From Candidatus Bathyarchaeota archaeon (GTDB taxonomy: Archaea > Thermoproteota > Bathyarchaeia > Bathyarchaeales > Bathyarchaeaceae): 48,805 bases of DNA. Each line of letters opens with the position of its first letter. The first letter of the stretch is position 1. The stretch lies in contig CP070754.1 of NCBI GenBank assembly GCA_020348865.1, positions 1,115,624 to 1,164,428 of the forward strand, written 5' to 3'. This document shows positions 33,610 to 42,146 of the stretch, piece after piece. The position numbers were made by a program, and so were the translations under genes. The notes under the pieces are model-generated. The model was given only the letters and a program-made list of their open reading frames with translations. It did no database searches and was not told where the DNA came from.

Positions 33610-34686
33610 TTAGATTTTTCTTTCAACGAGGTAGCTGGTGAATGATTCTAGCTTTTCCTTCGCATATGATTGTGGTAAGATATTGTCGATTTCTTTCCAA
33701 CTTCTCTTCATCATGTTTCGAGCGTACTTTCTTGCGTAATTTATTGATCCACATTTCCTGATGATATCAATTGCTTCGCCTCTGATTTTCTGGTCTGTTG
33801 TATGCATGTTGAGAATTTCTATCAATCTCCTTTTATCCATAGTTTCTGCTTTTTCCAGCGTGTGAATCACCAGCAAAGTTCGCTTTCCTTCCGTAATGTC
33901 TCGACCAAACCCTCCCTTTCCTTCAGCAAATCTCTCACTGACCAGATCAAGGATGTCGTCCTGTATCTGAAAAGCCACGGCGATCATCTCAGCGAATTTT
34001 CCCATTTTCTCAGTCAAATCGTCATCGGCTCCAGCCAGTACGGAGGCTAGCTTCGCTGACATCCTCGCCAGGGTTCCAGTTTTGTAGGTGCACATCTGGA
34101 GATACTGTTTCTCTGTAATCTCGTCAGCGTCTGCTAATCCCCTATGCCAGGCAATGTCTGTTGCTTGCCCAAAGCTTATGTTGACCATTTCTTGGATGTA
34201 GATTTCGTAGAGTCTGGTCAGTTTCTCTTTGGAAAGCTTATCTTTGTTTCTTGTCAAGGTTAGCAACGGCAGATAATACATCGTGTTTCCCGCGTTGATT
34301 GCGATATCAAGTCCGAATAATCTGTGGGCACATTGTTTGCCTCTCCGACACTCTGAAGCGTCCTCGATGTCATCAATCATTATTGTCCCGTTGTGGATGA
34401 CTTCTGGAATTATAGCGAAATCTACGAACTCGTCCGGGTTCTTGCCGAGAGCCTCACAGATCAAAAGGAAAAGAGTTGGCCTCCATCTCTTGCCGCCCCT
34501 GTCTAGAAACTCCCATATGGGTTCCGCCAATGCTTTGTTTATAGCTTCAGAACTGTATTCGTATTCCGGCGGACCAAGTGTGAGAAGCAAAGATTCCTTG
34601 TCGTATGTTCTTGGGATATATTTTTCGATTACTCTATCAATTATTGAGGCGTTCTCTTTCAGAAGTTTTTCGATGTCTACTTTCAT
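33610..34686 (-). CDS. idsA: Polyprenyl diphosphate synthase (GGPP/farnesyl type)
   Basis: This 358-residue trans-prenyltransferase condenses isopentenyl diphosphate with allylic diphosphates to make the C15-C25 chains of archaeal lipids. The first aspartate-rich motif is DDIEDASECRRG, the second DDILD, with GGKRWRPTLFLL upstream. The residues before the first motif would set chain length. Its ATG directly abuts the fni stop (TAAATG), in an isoprenoid operon. Confidence 0.93.
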   Translation of the reverse strand: MKVDIEKLLKENASIIDRVIEKYIPRTYDKESLLLTLGPPEYEYSSEAINKALAEPIWEFLDRGGKRWRPTLFLLICEALGKNPDEFVDFAIIPEVIHNGTIMIDDIEDASECRRGKQCAHRLFGLDIAINAGNTMYYLPLLTLTRNKDKLSKEKLTRLYEIYIQEMVNISFGQATDIAWHRGLADADEITEKQYLQMCTYKTGTLARMSAKLASVLAGADDDLTEKMGKFAEMIAVAFQIQDDILDLVSERFAEGKGGFGRDITEGKRTLLVIHTLEKAETMDKRRLIEILNMHTTDQKIRGEAIDIIRKCGSINYARKYARNMMKRSWKEIDNILPQSYAKEKLESFTSYLVERKI

Positions 34687-35802
34687 TTAATCATCTTTCC
34701 TTCTTCTCGCGTACTGTTCAGGCTGGAAGCCACGAACTCGTAGCCACTCAGCCGTCTTTCCAGACAACACAACCGGAGCTTGTTTGAGCTTCTGAGCAGA
34801 TTCTGCCCCTACAAGGAACATAGTGCTTCTCAATTCTTCTACCACGAATTGGAGCGCTTTCTTGACCTTGCTTGAGCCATTCGCAGCTGGGCGTAGGATT
34901 GGTGAGGCTATGCCAGTTAGATTTGCGCCCAGCGCTAGGCTTTTTGCGATGTCTATTCCGGAGCGTACGCCCCCTGAGGCGATGACGTCGACATCAACGG
35001 ATTGAATTACTTCAATGAGGCTCGCAACGGTCGGGATGCCCCAATCCCAGAAATCTTCGCCGAGTTTTTCCCGGAATTTATCGTGGATTTTTTTCGCACG
35101 GTGATATTCGACTGCTGCCCAACTTGTCCCTCCGGTCCCTGCTACGTCTATTCCGCCCACCCCTGCGGTCTCAAGCATCTTCGCTTCTTCAGCTGCTATA
35201 CCTGAGCCTGTTTCCTTGGCTACGACTGGAATGTCAAGTACCTCCGTGACTTCTTTGATTTTTTCGAGGACGCCGAAATAGTGTGCTTCTCCTTCTGGCT
35301 GAATGGCCTCTTGCAGCGGGTTCAGGTGCACGGCTAGTGCGTCGGCGTCTATCATCTCCACAGCTTTTCCTGCTTGATTAATATTATATCCTTTAGCAAG
35401 TTGCGGTGCCCCGATATTAGCCATAAGAAAAGCTGTTGGCGCTGTCTTCCTCGCGACTGCAAATGTCTTTATCAGTTTTGGGTTCTCAATGGCGGCCCGC
35501 TGGCTTCCAACTCCCATTCCCAAGCCCATCTCCTCAACCGCTTCAGCTATGGCTGCGTTGATTCTCGTCGTTTCTGTCGCACCTCCAGTCATGGCTTCCA
35601 CGATAAGCGGAGCGGAAAGGGTATGGTTGAAGATTCTCGTCGAAAGATCGATTTTGTCTCGGTCGATTTCAGGAAGGGCTTTGTGAACAAGAAAAGTATC
35701 TTCGAATCCTGTCGTTGCCTGTCGAGCTTGGACGTTTTTTTCCATGCATATATGGATGTGGTCAGTCTTCCTTCTCTCGGTTGGACCTGGCAGTTCTTTC
35801 AC
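34687..35802 (-). CDS. fni: Isopentenyl-diphosphate isomerase, type 2 (FMN)
   Basis: This 371-residue FMN- and NADPH-dependent enzyme interconverts IPP and DMAPP. Family landmarks are APLIVEAMTGGATETTRIN, MGVGSQRAAIENP, MANIGAPQL, VAKETGSGIA, VAGTGGTSWAAVEYHRAKK and VIASGGVRSGIDIAKSLALG. It overlaps the ipk stop by 4 bases and is followed at once by the prenyltransferase gene. Confidence 0.96.
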   Translation of the reverse strand: MKELPGPTERRKTDHIHICMEKNVQARQATTGFEDTFLVHKALPEIDRDKIDLSTRIFNHTLSAPLIVEAMTGGATETTRINAAIAEAVEEMGLGMGVGSQRAAIENPKLIKTFAVARKTAPTAFLMANIGAPQLAKGYNINQAGKAVEMIDADALAVHLNPLQEAIQPEGEAHYFGVLEKIKEVTEVLDIPVVAKETGSGIAAEEAKMLETAGVGGIDVAGTGGTSWAAVEYHRAKKIHDKFREKLGEDFWDWGIPTVASLIEVIQSVDVDVIASGGVRSGIDIAKSLALGANLTGIASPILRPAANGSSKVKKALQFVVEELRSTMFLVGAESAQKLKQAPVVLSGKTAEWLRVRGFQPEQYARRRKDD

Positions 35803-36662
35803 CCCTTTTCAATGAAAGTTCCAACAACTTCTTCTTCTTTAAGTGCCCGGTAAACATAGTAGGGTTTCAAGGCGTTCACAATTGTCACGTTAATCCCATG
35901 TTCCAAGGCAGGTATTAGTTCAAGTACTTTTCCCAGCATTCCGCCTGTGACGTCCGTTACATTTGACCTCATGATTTTGTCTTGTAATCCTTTCAGTTGT
36001 TGTACTGCAATATGCTGAATGAGTTGAGAGGATCTGTTAGTTCTGGGGTCTGCAGTGTATAGACCATCCACATCCACGCCCATTATGATGCGCCCTGCGT
36101 TCAGTCGCATTGCGATTTGAGAGACTAGTTGGTCACCGGATAGGATGGCAAATCCTCTCTTATAGTCTAGAACAGCATCCCCGTAGAGAACTGGTGTGAA
36201 TCCTAATTCAAGTAGTTTCATCAATGGTCTTTGTTCCATAATATCAATTCGCCCCGACTTGGTGATTACGATAGAGGAAGGCTGGATTTCCACTGCTGGG
36301 ATATTTTGGTTTATTAGGGAATCCATGACATGTTTGTTCAGTGTTTTCATTGCTTGATGCGTTTTTGAGAATCCTATCATTTGTGAAGAAACTTCGTAGC
36401 CCTCGTCTATCCTGTACTTCTTCGCGGTCGGATGACCAAAAGAGCCACCACCATGAACTATGACAAGAGAGTCAACATCAGCTCGTGCAACCTCTTCTGC
36501 AAGTCTTTTGATTGTCCTCTTATTCAGGGTAAAGGATTTGTTCTTCTTCGTGATGGCAGATCCTCCAAGCTTCAGAACGATCGGTTTTGGTTTTTGCACT
36601 GTTGTTTCCTCCCCGTTTTTCATTGAAGGATATTCGGGTATATCAGTTCTTCTTGTTTCCAT
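35799..36662 (-). CDS. Isopentenyl phosphate kinase
   Basis: This 287-residue amino-acid-kinase-fold enzyme phosphorylates isopentenyl phosphate to IPP, the last step of the archaeal mevalonate pathway. Diagnostic are VLKLGGSAITKK and HGGGSFGHPTAKKY (with the catalytic His), followed by LYGDAVLD and GVDVDGLYTADP. The N-terminus before the kinase start is longer than usual; ATG 36623 is an alternative start with no better ribosome-binding site. First gene of the operon with fni. Confidence 0.93.
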   Translation of the reverse strand: METRRTDIPEYPSMKNGEETTVQKPKPIVLKLGGSAITKKNKSFTLNKRTIKRLAEEVARADVDSLVIVHGGGSFGHPTAKKYRIDEGYEVSSQMIGFSKTHQAMKTLNKHVMDSLINQNIPAVEIQPSSIVITKSGRIDIMEQRPLMKLLELGFTPVLYGDAVLDYKRGFAILSGDQLVSQIAMRLNAGRIIMGVDVDGLYTADPRTNRSSQLIQHIAVQQLKGLQDKIMRSNVTDVTGGMLGKVLELIPALEHGINVTIVNALKPYYVYRALKEEEVVGTFIEKG

Positions 36663-36800
36663 GAAAAGGAAGAATAGCAGTAGCTATCTCAAAATCTGTT
36701 TCGCTTTGCTTCTTGTGGTCCCTGTCTGGTTCATCTCTTGGAGAGTAAGGCATCACCCATGCAAATCAAGTCCAATTATGAGAGACCGGAATCATCGATA

Positions 36801-36810
36801 CATTTATACT
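36801..36810 (+). promoter_or_regulatory. TATA box of hsp20 gene
   Basis: CATTTATACT predicts initiation near 36832. The AAGGAGGA at 36836-36843 then serves as ribosome-binding site before the ATG at 36850. Confidence 0.5.
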
Positions 36811-36849
36811 CACCATCTCATGCACAATCTTGTCAAAGGAGGAACGCTG

Positions 36850-37386
36850 ATGAGTGAACCTTGGTGGAGACGAAGAAGAAAAGGAGGTTCACACCCGTGG
36901 TTCTACATATCCGACGAGTTCGACAGACTTGAGGATATGATAGACAGAATGATGAACAAAGCTTTTGAAACACCAACTGGAAAAGCACAAACCCATAGGC
37001 CCTATATATATGGCTTCTCAATATCCGTTGGACGTAACGGAAAACCAGTGATTCGCGAATTCGGGAATGTTCAAAAGAGCCGTTTTGGTCCCCAAATCCG
37101 AGAAGAAAGGGAACCTCTCATCGACGTTCTAGAGGAGAATGAAGACGTAGTCATCGTGGCTGAACTGCCAGGTGTCGAAAGAAACGACATACAACTCCAT
37201 ACAACCGAGAAGCAGCTAACAGTTTCAGTTGATGCACTTACGCGAAAATACCATAGAGAGGTGCCATTGCCTGTTAGGGTAGATTCCAAATCCGCCCAAG
37301 CCTCATATAAGAACGGAGTACTCGAAGTACGCTTGAAAAGATTTGGGGAGAAACAATTCAAGGGCAAGAAAATCTTTGTAGAGTAG
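36850..37386 (+). CDS. hsp20: Small heat-shock protein (Hsp20/alpha-crystallin)
   Basis: This 178-residue holdase chaperone has an N-terminal region with WWRRRRKGG, FYISDEFDRLEDMIDRMM, then the alpha-crystallin domain: PLIDVLEENEDVVIVAELPG, VERNDIQLHTTEKQLTVSV, and the conserved ASYKNGVLEVRLKR. ATG 36850 is supported by AAGGAGGA 6 bases upstream and a TATA box. A longer upstream frame would run into the ipk gene and is not credible. It directly precedes the ribosomal operon. Confidence 0.94.
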   Translation: MSEPWWRRRRKGGSHPWFYISDEFDRLEDMIDRMMNKAFETPTGKAQTHRPYIYGFSISVGRNGKPVIREFGNVQKSRFGPQIREEREPLIDVLEENEDVVIVAELPGVERNDIQLHTTEKQLTVSVDALTRKYHREVPLPVRVDSKSAQASYKNGVLEVRLKRFGEKQFKGKKIFVE

Positions 37387-37431
37387 GTAGGAAATCCAAA
37401 AACGTATTCAACAGTAAGCGAGGAAGAGTGT

Positions 37432-37869
37432 ATGCCTCAAAAACTTCGAAAAACCCGAAAAATGCGCGGCTCCCGAACCCATGGTTATGGTCAGATTGGG
37501 CAGCACCGAAAAACCGGAGGAAAAGGTGGACGAAATGCAGGTCGCCACAAAGGAGGATGGACCCATATAATAAAACACGAGCCTGACTATTATGGAAAAA
37601 AAGGGTTCACGTCTCCAGAAGGGCTTTGTAGCAAACACTCCATCATCAACGTAGGACAACTTGAAGAACTAGCTGATAGAATAGCCACTAAGGAGCGACC
37701 AGAAAAGACGAAGAAGAAAACCGTTTTGGATCTCAACAAACTGGGATACAACAAACTCTTAGGGATGGGAAAAATAACTAGACCCCTCCTTGTTAAGATT
37801 GTAGCCCACTCGGAAAACGCAGCCAAGAAACTGGAGAAAGCCGGCGGACAAATCCTGAACGCATATTAG
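37432..37869 (+). CDS. rpl15: Ribosomal protein L15 (archaeal)
   Basis: This 145-residue large-subunit protein has the typical Gly/Arg/His-rich N-terminus (RKMRGSRTHGYGQIGQHRKT, GGRNAGRHKGGW) and C-terminal LGMGKITRPLLVKIVAHSEN. The ATG follows GAGGAAGAG. In most archaea it follows L30 and S5; here hsp20 is the upstream neighbour, showing a rearranged ribosomal cluster. SecY follows. Confidence 0.97.
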   Translation: MPQKLRKTRKMRGSRTHGYGQIGQHRKTGGKGGRNAGRHKGGWTHIIKHEPDYYGKKGFTSPEGLCSKHSIINVGQLEELADRIATKERPEKTKKKTVLDLNKLGYNKLLGMGKITRPLLVKIVAHSENAAKKLEKAGGQILNAY

Positions 37870-37935
37870 TTCATTGAGCCAAAAATTAATTACAAAGGAC
37901 TGCGACCTGTTTTACAAAGAAAGAAGGAAAAGTGC

Positions 37936-39378
37936 ATGGCCGGTAGATTTCTCAGCATGTTCCAGCCGCTTTCAAGGTTCATACCAGAAGTCAGCCCACC
38001 TCAGCGCAAGGTAGGATTTAATGAAAAGCTATTCTGGACTGCCATGGCACTTGCATTATATCTTGTCATGAGTGAAGTGCCGTTGTACCTGCCTCTTGGG
38101 GCGGAAGGAGGAGATCCTCTCCTTTATCTCCGAGTGATTTTTGCCTCGAACCGAGGTTCCTTGATGGAGCTAGGAATAGGTCCTATAGTAACTGCGGGCA
38201 TCATTCTGCAGCTTCTCGTGGGATCAAACATGATTCAATGCGATATGTCCAACCCTGATGACCGAGGCCTTTTCACTACTGCAACCAAAGTCTTTTCAAT
38301 AATCATGATTGGAGTTCAGGCTTCTGCCTATCTTCTTGGCGGAATGTATGGCAGTTTACCACCGGTAAGATCTGTGGTCGTTTTCATTCAGCTTATGTCT
38401 GCCGGGATCTCGCTTATGCTTCTGGATGAGTTGCTGCAAAAGGGCTGGGGAATTGGAAGCGGAATCAGCCTCTTCATCATGGCAGGAGTTGCTCAGACTA
38501 TTGCGTGGTCTTGCTTGTCTCCTTTGCCTGCATTCGAAGAGGCTGGAAAATCATCCGGAGCGCTGATTGCATTTTTCCAAACAATCCTAGGGGGGCAATC
38601 GTTGAATAGCGTGTTCTTCAGACCTGGAAATAACCCCTCTATGCTAGGCTTCATCACGACGATAGTTGTTTTCTTCATAGTGATTTATGCGGAAGGAGTT
38701 AGAGTCGAGCTTCCTATCTCATACGCTCGTTATAGAGGATTTCGTGGCAGATACCCCATCAAATTGCTATACGTGTCTAACCTACCCGTGATTTTTGCCT
38801 CGGCTCTTTTCGCAAATGTGTATTTCGTATCTCAACTTCTTTGGAATTACTCGGGACAACCAAGCCCTGGAAGTAATTTCTGGCTTGACCTCGTTGGTCA
38901 ATATGCTAGGATAACACAAGGCGAGCAAAGCCAAGTTGTGCCTGTAGGCGGGCTTGTTTACTACGTGATTTCTCCTCAGAATCTGTCAGACGTAGTAGGC
39001 GATCCCATGCGGGCACTCGGGTTCGTGACAATCATGATCGCATTTTGTGTTGTGTTTTCACTCACTTGGCTCGAAGTAGGAGGCTTAGGTCCAAAAGTCG
39101 TAGCTAAACAGCTTATCGATTCGGGTATGCAGATTCCAGGGTTTAGAAGATCCAGTAAACCAATCGAATCACTTCTCAACCGCTATATTCCCACAGTTGC
39201 TGTGCTTGGAGGAGTTCTGGTAGGGCTAATTGCTTCAGTTGCGAACTTCTTCGGTGTTTTTGGAACAGGCATGGGCATCTTGCTAGCTGTTGGAATTCTG
39301 TACCAGTATTATCAGCTTTTGATGCAAGAACGCGTCGCGGAAATGCATCCTGCTTTAAGTCGCTTCCTAGGAGGCTAG
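37936..39378 (+). CDS. secY: Preprotein translocase subunit SecY
   Basis: This 480-residue channel of the Sec translocon has about ten transmembrane helices. Archaeal/Sec61alpha-like landmarks include GIGPIVTAGIILQLLVGSNMI (plug/TM2b region), GWGIGSGISLFI, YAEGVRVELPISYARYRGFR and YPIKLLYVSNLPVIFASALFAN, and a C-terminal LLAVGILYQYYQLL. AAGAAGGAAAAG precedes the ATG. It sits between L15 and the DUF106 gene, as in other archaeal spc-type operons. Confidence 0.97.
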   Translation: MAGRFLSMFQPLSRFIPEVSPPQRKVGFNEKLFWTAMALALYLVMSEVPLYLPLGAEGGDPLLYLRVIFASNRGSLMELGIGPIVTAGIILQLLVGSNMIQCDMSNPDDRGLFTTATKVFSIIMIGVQASAYLLGGMYGSLPPVRSVVVFIQLMSAGISLMLLDELLQKGWGIGSGISLFIMAGVAQTIAWSCLSPLPAFEEAGKSSGALIAFFQTILGGQSLNSVFFRPGNNPSMLGFITTIVVFFIVIYAEGVRVELPISYARYRGFRGRYPIKLLYVSNLPVIFASALFANVYFVSQLLWNYSGQPSPGSNFWLDLVGQYARITQGEQSQVVPVGGLVYYVISPQNLSDVVGDPMRALGFVTIMIAFCVVFSLTWLEVGGLGPKVVAKQLIDSGMQIPGFRRSSKPIESLLNRYIPTVAVLGGVLVGLIASVANFFGVFGTGMGILLAVGILYQYYQLLMQERVAEMHPALSRFLGG

Positions 39379-39430
39379 CCATCAACCACAGGTTCAAGGT
39401 ATCTAATTGCTGGTTTTTGGTTGTGTGTAG

Positions 39431-39499
39431 GTGAATGGGAGAATGTTCAGAAGGAAAAGATTAAAGCGCACCAGATTGTGGAACTACTGGATTAGGTGA
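39431..39499 (+). CDS. Tiny basic ORF overlapping the DUF106 start
   Basis: A 22-codon frame from GTG 39431 encodes VNGRMFRRKRLKRTRLWNYW plus IR, with ten basic residues. Its stop codon overlaps the GTG start of the DUF106 gene (GTGA), as in coupled translation. It lies where adk is found in many archaeal spc operons. It could be a real basic peptide (L41e-like in character) or a chance leader frame. Confidence 0.25.
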   Translation: MNGRMFRRKRLKRTRLWNYWIR

Positions 39500-39990
39500 T
39501 AGCTGAATTGCTACCCAGTTGGTTGTTGATGCCCCCGGGATCAGCAATATTCATCTTGTTTTTTTCTGCAATCATCACACTGATTACATCTCTAGTTAAC
39601 CGTATTCTCGTTAATAGAGAACAAATGAACGCATGGCAACGTGAAATTCGCGCTTGGACAGCTGATTCTCGAAAGGCCCAACGCACTGGAGACAAGAAAC
39701 TTCTTGCAAAGGTTCAGAAACAACAGTCTCGAATCATGAAATTGCAGGGCAAGGTGTTCAAGCAATCGCTCAAACCCATGGTCGTTTACTTCATTCCATT
39801 CATGCTTCTTTGGCAGCTTTTTTTGATACCGCTATTCGGCGCAGGTACTATGGCCTATTTCCCTGGACTGAGTGGAGGCTATATCGAACTGCCTCTTTTT
39901 ATGTGGTATCTCATCTGTTCCTTTGCCTCTGGAACCCTCATTTCGCGAGCGTTGGGCGTGCCAATGGGAACTTCAGGAGCAGCAAGCTAA
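39496..39990 (+). CDS. DUF106 / EMC3-TMCO1 family membrane insertase
   Basis: This 164-residue protein of the Oxa1/EMC3/TMCO1 superfamily probably helps insert membrane proteins beside SecY. It has an N-terminal helix, a cytoplasmic coiled coil (NAWQREIRAWTADSRKAQRT, LLAKVQKQQSRIMKLQGKVF) and C-terminal helices with FIPFMLLWQLFLIPLFG and ELPLFMWYLICSFASGTLIS. The GTG start has no strong ribosome-binding site and may rely on coupling to the tiny upstream frame. L34e follows without a gap. Confidence 0.92.
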   Translation: MIAELLPSWLLMPPGSAIFILFFSAIITLITSLVNRILVNREQMNAWQREIRAWTADSRKAQRTGDKKLLAKVQKQQSRIMKLQGKVFKQSLKPMVVYFIPFMLLWQLFLIPLFGAGTMAYFPGLSGGYIELPLFMWYLICSFASGTLISRALGVPMGTSGAAS

Positions 39991-40260
39991 ATGCCCAAGC
40001 CCTCTCTGAGGACAAGAAGCAGAAGACGCTGGAATTTACGGTTACCAGGGGGGCGTAGAGAAACTCATTTTGAACAGAAGAAAATCGGCGCTCTGTACTG
40101 CACTAGATGTGGACAAATGCTCTCGGGGGTTCCTCCTTCAAGTTACTCAAGACTCCGCAAGCGTCCTGCGAGTCAGAGAAGGGTTGAACGCATGTACGGC
40201 TGTAAGTTGTGCCACAGGTGTATCCGGGACTCGTTGAAACAGGCTATAAGGAACGTTTAG
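39991..40260 (+). CDS. rpl34e: Ribosomal protein L34e
   Basis: This 89-residue protein has a basic N-terminus (RTRSRRRWNLRLPGG) and two zinc knuckles, CTRCGQ and CKLCHRC. Its ATG abuts the DUF106 stop (TAAATG), and cmk begins one base after its stop. Confidence 0.96.
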   Translation: MPKPSLRTRSRRRWNLRLPGGRRETHFEQKKIGALYCTRCGQMLSGVPPSSYSRLRKRPASQRRVERMYGCKLCHRCIRDSLKQAIRNV

Positions 40261-40261
40261 T

Positions 40262-40891
40262 GTGTCCAGAAGAAGCGAATTGGCTGAGCATGAAATGTGT
40301 GGCAAAGAGCGGAAACCGAAGATTGTGTTGTGTATATCCGGGATGACTGGGTGCGGAAAGAGCTCCGTAGCCAGGAGGTTGGCTGAAGAATATGGACTGG
40401 AATATTTCTCTGGTGGAGACGCGTTAAAGATTCTTGCTTTCGAAATGGGTTATAGGTCATCTGAGAAAGGCTGGTGGGAAACAGATGAGGGAATGAGGTT
40501 TCTTCAACAGAGAGAAAAGGAGTCCACGTTTGACACAAAGGTTGATGAGAAACTTCTGAAGTGGGCTGGACGTGGAGACGTTGTTCTCGACAGTTGGACG
40601 ATGCCTTGGTTGTTGAAAAAAAAGGGCTTCAAAGTTTGGTTGGAGGCTTCTGTTGAGGTGAGGGCCGAGCGTGTTGCAGGCAGGGATGGAATAAGTCTTG
40701 AGAGGGCCTTGGTTACTTTGAAGAAGAGGGACGAGAAAACTATGGTTATCTACAAGAGTCTTTATGGGTTCGATTTAGGTAGAGATTTTTCTCCTTTTGA
40801 TTTAGTTTTGGATTCAAATAGATTGAGTGCAGATGAAGTTTTTAAGACGGTTTGCATGGTAGTAGATCGCATCGTGTTGGGTATCGATTGA
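40262..40891 (+). CDS. cmk: Cytidylate kinase (archaeal)
   Basis: This 209-residue kinase phosphorylates CMP/dCMP. Seen: P-loop SGMTGCGKSSVARRLAEEYG, FSGGDALK, then VVLDSWTMPWLL, RDGISLERALVTLKKRDE (lid) and LVLDSNRLSADEVF. The GTG start lies 1 base after the L34e stop with AAGGA 8 nt before it. The first ~18 residues are not conserved, so an internal start (ATG 40295) remains possible. The position between L34e and L14e is standard for archaeal cmk. Confidence 0.92.
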   Translation: MSRRSELAEHEMCGKERKPKIVLCISGMTGCGKSSVARRLAEEYGLEYFSGGDALKILAFEMGYRSSEKGWWETDEGMRFLQQREKESTFDTKVDEKLLKWAGRGDVVLDSWTMPWLLKKKGFKVWLEASVEVRAERVAGRDGISLERALVTLKKRDEKTMVIYKSLYGFDLGRDFSPFDLVLDSNRLSADEVFKTVCMVVDRIVLGID

Positions 40892-40900
40892 GTTATAAGT
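40892..40900 (+). promoter_or_regulatory. TATA-like box before L14e
   Basis: GTTATAAGT, immediately after the cmk stop, predicts initiation near 40923. This would give L14e a short leader holding GGAGGG. Confidence 0.3.
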
Positions 40901-40947
40901 ATCGATGTTAATGATTTTTCTGCGTTTCAGATGTTATGGAGGGCTTG

Positions 40948-41232
40948 ATGGTGCCTGCAATTGAAGCTGGTCGAGTTTGCGTGAAAATTCTTGGTCGCGA
41001 GGCTGGAAGGCGTTGTGTTGTTGTGGATGTTGTGGACAAGAATTTCGTTGTCGTTACCGGACCTGCTAAGGTGAGCCGAGTTCGGCGAAGACGAGTTAAC
41101 GTTGGCCATATTGAGCCCACAGAGATGAAAATCAAGATTGCTAAAGGTGACGGTGATGACAAGGTTGTTGAGGCCCTGAGAACTGCTGGTTTTTTGGACA
41201 ACATGAAGGAGATTGCGACTCCTAGACTGTAA
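40948..41232 (+). CDS. rpl14e: Ribosomal protein L14e
   Basis: This 94-residue large-subunit protein has the KOW-like PAIEAGRVCVKILGREAGRR, CVVVDVVDKNFVVVTGP and RRRRVNVGHIEPTEMKI. ATG 40948 is chosen over 40936 because GGAGGG lies 5 bases before it and it gives the usual L14e N-terminus. It ends the ribosomal cluster. The pseudouridine synthase gene found downstream in many archaea is absent. Confidence 0.94.
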   Translation: MVPAIEAGRVCVKILGREAGRRCVVVDVVDKNFVVVTGPAKVSRVRRRRVNVGHIEPTEMKIKIAKGDGDDKVVEALRTAGFLDNMKEIATPRL

Positions 41233-41300
41233 GGTTCTGCACGAACGTGTAACAAGGTCTACTAGAGCTCAAAATTTAGTCATTAGCTTCAAGCAGAGAG

Positions 41301-41858
41301 TTATATTTGGAATATCCTTGCCATTGCGTTGAGGATTTTTGCTGCGCACTCTTCTGGATTTTGCTTGTCTGAGTCCACTATGACCTCTGGGTTTGGTGGT
41401 TGTTCATATGGGACGTTTACACCTGGCACTGTTTTGCTTTCACCTGTTAAGGCCTTTTTGTAGATACCCCTTGGTGCCATGAAGGCATTGAATCGTTTGG
41501 TCTCTCTATCTCTGCAAAGTTCTAGTGGACAGCGAACGTAGGCTTCTATAAAGAGTTGGATTTGCTTTCTCGCGTTATCTCGGTATCGTCGACGATTCGC
41601 CGTAGCATCTATGATTACGTTGACGCCGTTATTAGTAAGAAGCTTGGAGATAAAGACTATGCAAGCGTAAACTATGTTGCGCTCTTTTTCGGAGTAACTG
41701 GGTTTTGGAGTAACAGCTCTACGTAGCGTGTCAACCGAAACAAGCTGTGCATGGATACCTTGGTGTTCCAACTGCTTCAGCAGTGCTTGAGCGATAATTG
41801 ATTTGCCACTTCCAGGAAGACCAGTTATCCAAACGCACCATCCACACAAGTGAATCAT
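41301..41858 (-). CDS. Adenylylsulfate-kinase-like P-loop kinase
   Basis: This 185-residue kinase has the P-loop WITGLPGSGKSIIAQALLKQ, then VSVDTLRRAVTPKPSYSEKE, ERNIVYACIVFI, VNVIIDATANRRRYRDNARK and the APS-kinase C-terminus APRGIYKKALTGESKTVPGV with NVPYEQPPNPEV. The APS-specific DGDNIR stretch is replaced by VDTLRR, and no ATP sulfurylase is nearby, so the substrate may not be adenylylsulfate. A GGAGGT ribosome-binding site precedes the ATG. It follows a small frame and an APH-like kinase on the same strand. Confidence 0.82.
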   Translation of the reverse strand: MIHLCGWCVWITGLPGSGKSIIAQALLKQLEHQGIHAQLVSVDTLRRAVTPKPSYSEKERNIVYACIVFISKLLTNNGVNVIIDATANRRRYRDNARKQIQLFIEAYVRCPLELCRDRETKRFNAFMAPRGIYKKALTGESKTVPGVNVPYEQPPNPEVIVDSDKQNPEECAAKILNAMARIFQI

Positions 41859-41964
41859 CAGAAGAAGACCTCCGAAATTCTGATCTCCAATCCATTCCGA
41901 ACCTCAACTTGACGAAATTGACATGCGACAACCACTCTCAATTCATTTGGGAGTAGAGTACAAA

Positions 41965-42066
41965 CTAGAATGGTAGATACCATTTCAATATTTCTCGTAT
42001 AACTTTCTCCGAATACCCTCTTTCTCTGAGCATGAGTTCTATCAGCTCCGACACATCGCGAGTCAA
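41965..42066 (-). CDS. Possible 33-residue helical peptide between two kinases
   Basis: A frame from TTG 42066 encodes a peptide containing RDVSELIELMLRERGYSEKV and IREILKWYLPF, an amphipathic-helix pattern with protein-like composition. It lies between the APH-like and APS-kinase-like genes on the same strand. No strong ribosome-binding site and a TTG start make it uncertain. Confidence 0.3.
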   Translation of the reverse strand: MTRDVSELIELMLRERGYSEKVIREILKWYLPF

Positions 42067-42146
42067 GACAACTCAACCTGTACTCCATGGTTTGCAATGC
42101 GTCGCAGATAGGAGGATTCTTCTTGAAACTTCTCCCCCCTAAATTA

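Noticed and set aside
36460..36849. Upstream extension of the hsp20 reading frame
   Set aside because: It is antisense to ipk and crosses the hsp20 TATA box and Shine-Dalgarno.
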